Positions 4,215 to 5,620 of a stretch of 5,620 nt of DNA are shown piece after piece; the stretch's first letter is position 1; the number at the start of each line of letters is the position of its first letter. The notes under the pieces were generated by a model. It was not told the origin of the DNA. It did not search any database and was given only the letters and a program-made list of their open reading frames with translations. The DNA is taken from positions 1 to 5,620 of the forward strand of contig MAXL01000393.1 of NCBI GenBank assembly GCA_001751005.1, read 5' to 3'. This DNA is from Desulfobacterales bacterium S5133MH16 (GTDB taxonomy: Bacteria; Desulfobacterota; Desulfobacteria; Desulfobacterales; UBA11574). The translations under genes and the position numbers were made by a program.

Positions 4215-5620
4215 TCAGATTGTTTTATCAATAACCTTCATGGGTTGGGCAGGTCTTTGGTTTTTTCCACCACTTCCGTCTTGTTCAATATAATGATGAT
4301 ACACAAGCATGGTGGACAGTATGGCGACAATTCTCATATTGTCGGTGTTGCTCATTTTATGCCCTTGTACCTGTCGGCATTTAGCGATTAGCCTGGAAAC
4401 CGCTTTGGGATTAAATACAGACGCATGTGCCAGCCTTGACGGACGGGTTGCATCATAAACCCAATCAATATCTTGTTCCGGAAAAAAACTTGCGGCATCC
4501 GGCGCTCGATAGGGCTGTTTGGGCCTTTTTAAAATAGATTCCGGAATCATATCGTTAAATGCAATTTTAAGAAGGTGTTTTTCATTAAGAGCAAGAAGCT
4601 TATGCCTGGGGGGGAGTTGATTGGAAAATTCGACCAAATTGCAATCCAGAAAAGGGAAGCGGCCTTCAACAGAATTGGCCATCAGCATCCTGTCACCTTG
4701 GGCAGACAGGATATATCCGGGAAGAAGGGTAACCATTTCAAGCCATTGTGCCTTACATAGCGCATCCCATCCATTGAAAGCTCCGGGAAGCTTTGATAAA
4801 AATGCTTCAGTCACATCCACTTTTTCCGTTTCCCGGCGAAAATCAGGATCAAGAATATGCTTTAATGATGATGTCGTGTTCCATCTCGGACGGTGAGAAA
4901 GTGCCGGATCCAGAGGATAAAGACCTTTGCTGAAAAAAGCATCGGCAAAAGCCGGTGCTTTACCGGGAGATCTTTCCATCCATGGATACAGTTTCATTAA
5001 TATTTTTGATCGTTTTGCAGATGTTGGATTTCGGGCCAGAAACAGGCGGACTTTAGCTTCCCTGAAAATATCATACCCTGCCATAATTTCGTCCGCTCCT
5101 TCTCCTGTGACCACAACCTTGTAACCTGATTCTCTAACCAGCCGGGAAAGTAGAAATAATGGAGCAGGGGCCGTGCGCAGAATCGGACGCTCGGCATGCC
5201 ATATAACCTCGGGGAACACATCGCCGATGTCTCTGTTCGATACTTCTACATCTCTGTGATCCGCATCCAGCCTTTTAACCATCTCTTTTTGATATTGTCC
5301 TTCGTCAAATTCTGAATCAGTAAAACGGATTGAAAAAGTCTTTAGGGGCGCTTTGGTGTACTTAGTGACAATAGAGGATGTAATTGATGAATCGATTCCG
5401 CCTGACAGATAGGCGCCCACCGAAACATCACTTCTGGTAAATCGAAGTTTGGAAGCATCAATTAAGTGATTTCGAAGAAGATCGGCATTTTTTTTTTCAC
5501 TTAAGCCGGATTCTGAAGATTCCTCCGGGAAGGAGAAGGTCCAATAGGCTTTGCTTTTAACAATTCCGTTTTTGATAACGGCAAAGTTGCCGGGTTTTAG
5601 CTCTTCTATACCCGTAAAAG
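4215..5620 (-). CDS. asnB: Asparagine synthetase, glutamine-hydrolysing (partial, N-terminus outside window)
   Basis: The frame stays open to the window edge, giving 467 residues and a TGA at 4217-4215. The GTG at 5420 is internal (the preceding codons continue the family sequence) and is not the start. Seen: residues 1-30 are the end of the glutaminase domain and linker (IEELKPGNFAV...KAYW). The synthetase domain then shows the ATP-pyrophosphatase loop SGGIDSS (72-78), GEGADEIMAGY (172-182), DRMLMANSVEGRFPFLD (309-325) and KQPYRAPD (367-374). The catalytic Cys2 of the glutaminase domain is outside the window. Family knowledge: AsnB makes asparagine from aspartate, ATP and glutamine in the cytoplasm. 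Close relatives also sit in polysaccharide and secondary-metabolite clusters, so a specialised amidotransferase role is possible; nothing in view decides this. A ten-A run in the coding strand (5497-5488) lies in the interdomain linker. The family's full length of about 600-650 residues implies that 150-180 are missing. Confidence 0.92.
   Translation of the reverse strand, partial: FTGIEELKPGNFAVIKNGIVKSKAYWTFSFPEESSESGLSEKKNADLLRNHLIDASKLRFTRSDVSVGAYLSGGIDSSITSSIVTKYTKAPLKTFSIRFTDSEFDEGQYQKEMVKRLDADHRDVEVSNRDIGDVFPEVIWHAERPILRTAPAPLFLLSRLVRESGYKVVVTGEGADEIMAGYDIFREAKVRLFLARNPTSAKRSKILMKLYPWMERSPGKAPAFADAFFSKGLYPLDPALSHRPRWNTTSSLKHILDPDFRRETEKVDVTEAFLSKLPGAFNGWDALCKAQWLEMVTLLPGYILSAQGDRMLMANSVEGRFPFLDCNLVEFSNQLPPRHKLLALNEKHLLKIAFNDMIPESILKRPKQPYRAPDAASFFPEQDIDWVYDATRPSRLAHASVFNPKAVSRLIAKCRQVQGHKMSNTDNMRIVAILSTMLVYHHYIEQDGSGGKNQRPAQPMKVIDKTI

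Noticed and set aside
4215..5420. asnB as a complete 401-residue gene starting at GTG 5420
   Set aside because: The frame continues upstream with family-typical residues (LLRNHLIDASKLRFTRSDVS) to the window edge, so the GTG is an internal valine.

Overview
All recognisable genes in this window lie on the minus strand. Read in the direction of transcription (high to low coordinates) the order is asnB (5' end outside the window), vapB, vapC, pqiA, pqiB and pqiC (3' end outside the window). The PqiABC set, with a lipoprotein that looks destined for the outer membrane, points to a Gram-negative bacterium. The moderate base composition and the style of the VapB, VapC and AsnB proteins would fit a Desulfobacterota (deltaproteobacterial) genome, but that placement is an impression and not proof.

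Region 1 (1-3041) is a tightly packed pqiABC operon: an eight-helix membrane protein with two zinc-ribbon-like cysteine clusters (PqiA), a three-MCE-domain periplasmic protein anchored in the inner membrane (PqiB), and the start of an ABC-type-auxiliary lipoprotein (PqiC). The genes overlap by 8 and 11 bases. The three proteins are expected to form a trans-envelope conduit for lipid or other hydrophobic cargo.

Region 2 (3042-3199) is a 158-bp spacer with a GGGGC-TTT-GCCCC hairpin, a short degenerate CACAAAG/GACAC-type repeat and a small palindrome near the pqiA start. No convincing terminator is visible in it.

Region 3 (3200-4175) is a type II toxin-antitoxin locus: a PIN-domain VapC ribonuclease and its Rv0623/PSK_trans_fac-type VapB antitoxin. 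Both genes look intact, but they are separated by 257 bp instead of the usual few bases. The gap holds a 97-bp nested imperfect palindrome followed by an AT-rich stretch with its own inverted repeats. The extra DNA is bounded by a 5-bp direct repeat (ATGCA), and removing it would restore a 26-base vapB-vapC spacing. This split operon is the most interesting thing in the window. A consensus-like sigma-70 promoter with an overlapping AT-rich inverted repeat lies upstream of vapB and suggests autoregulation.

Region 4 (4215-5620) is the C-terminal three quarters of a glutamine-dependent asparagine synthetase: the complete synthetase domain and only the tail of the glutaminase domain.

No tRNA, rRNA, CRISPR array or transposase gene was seen.
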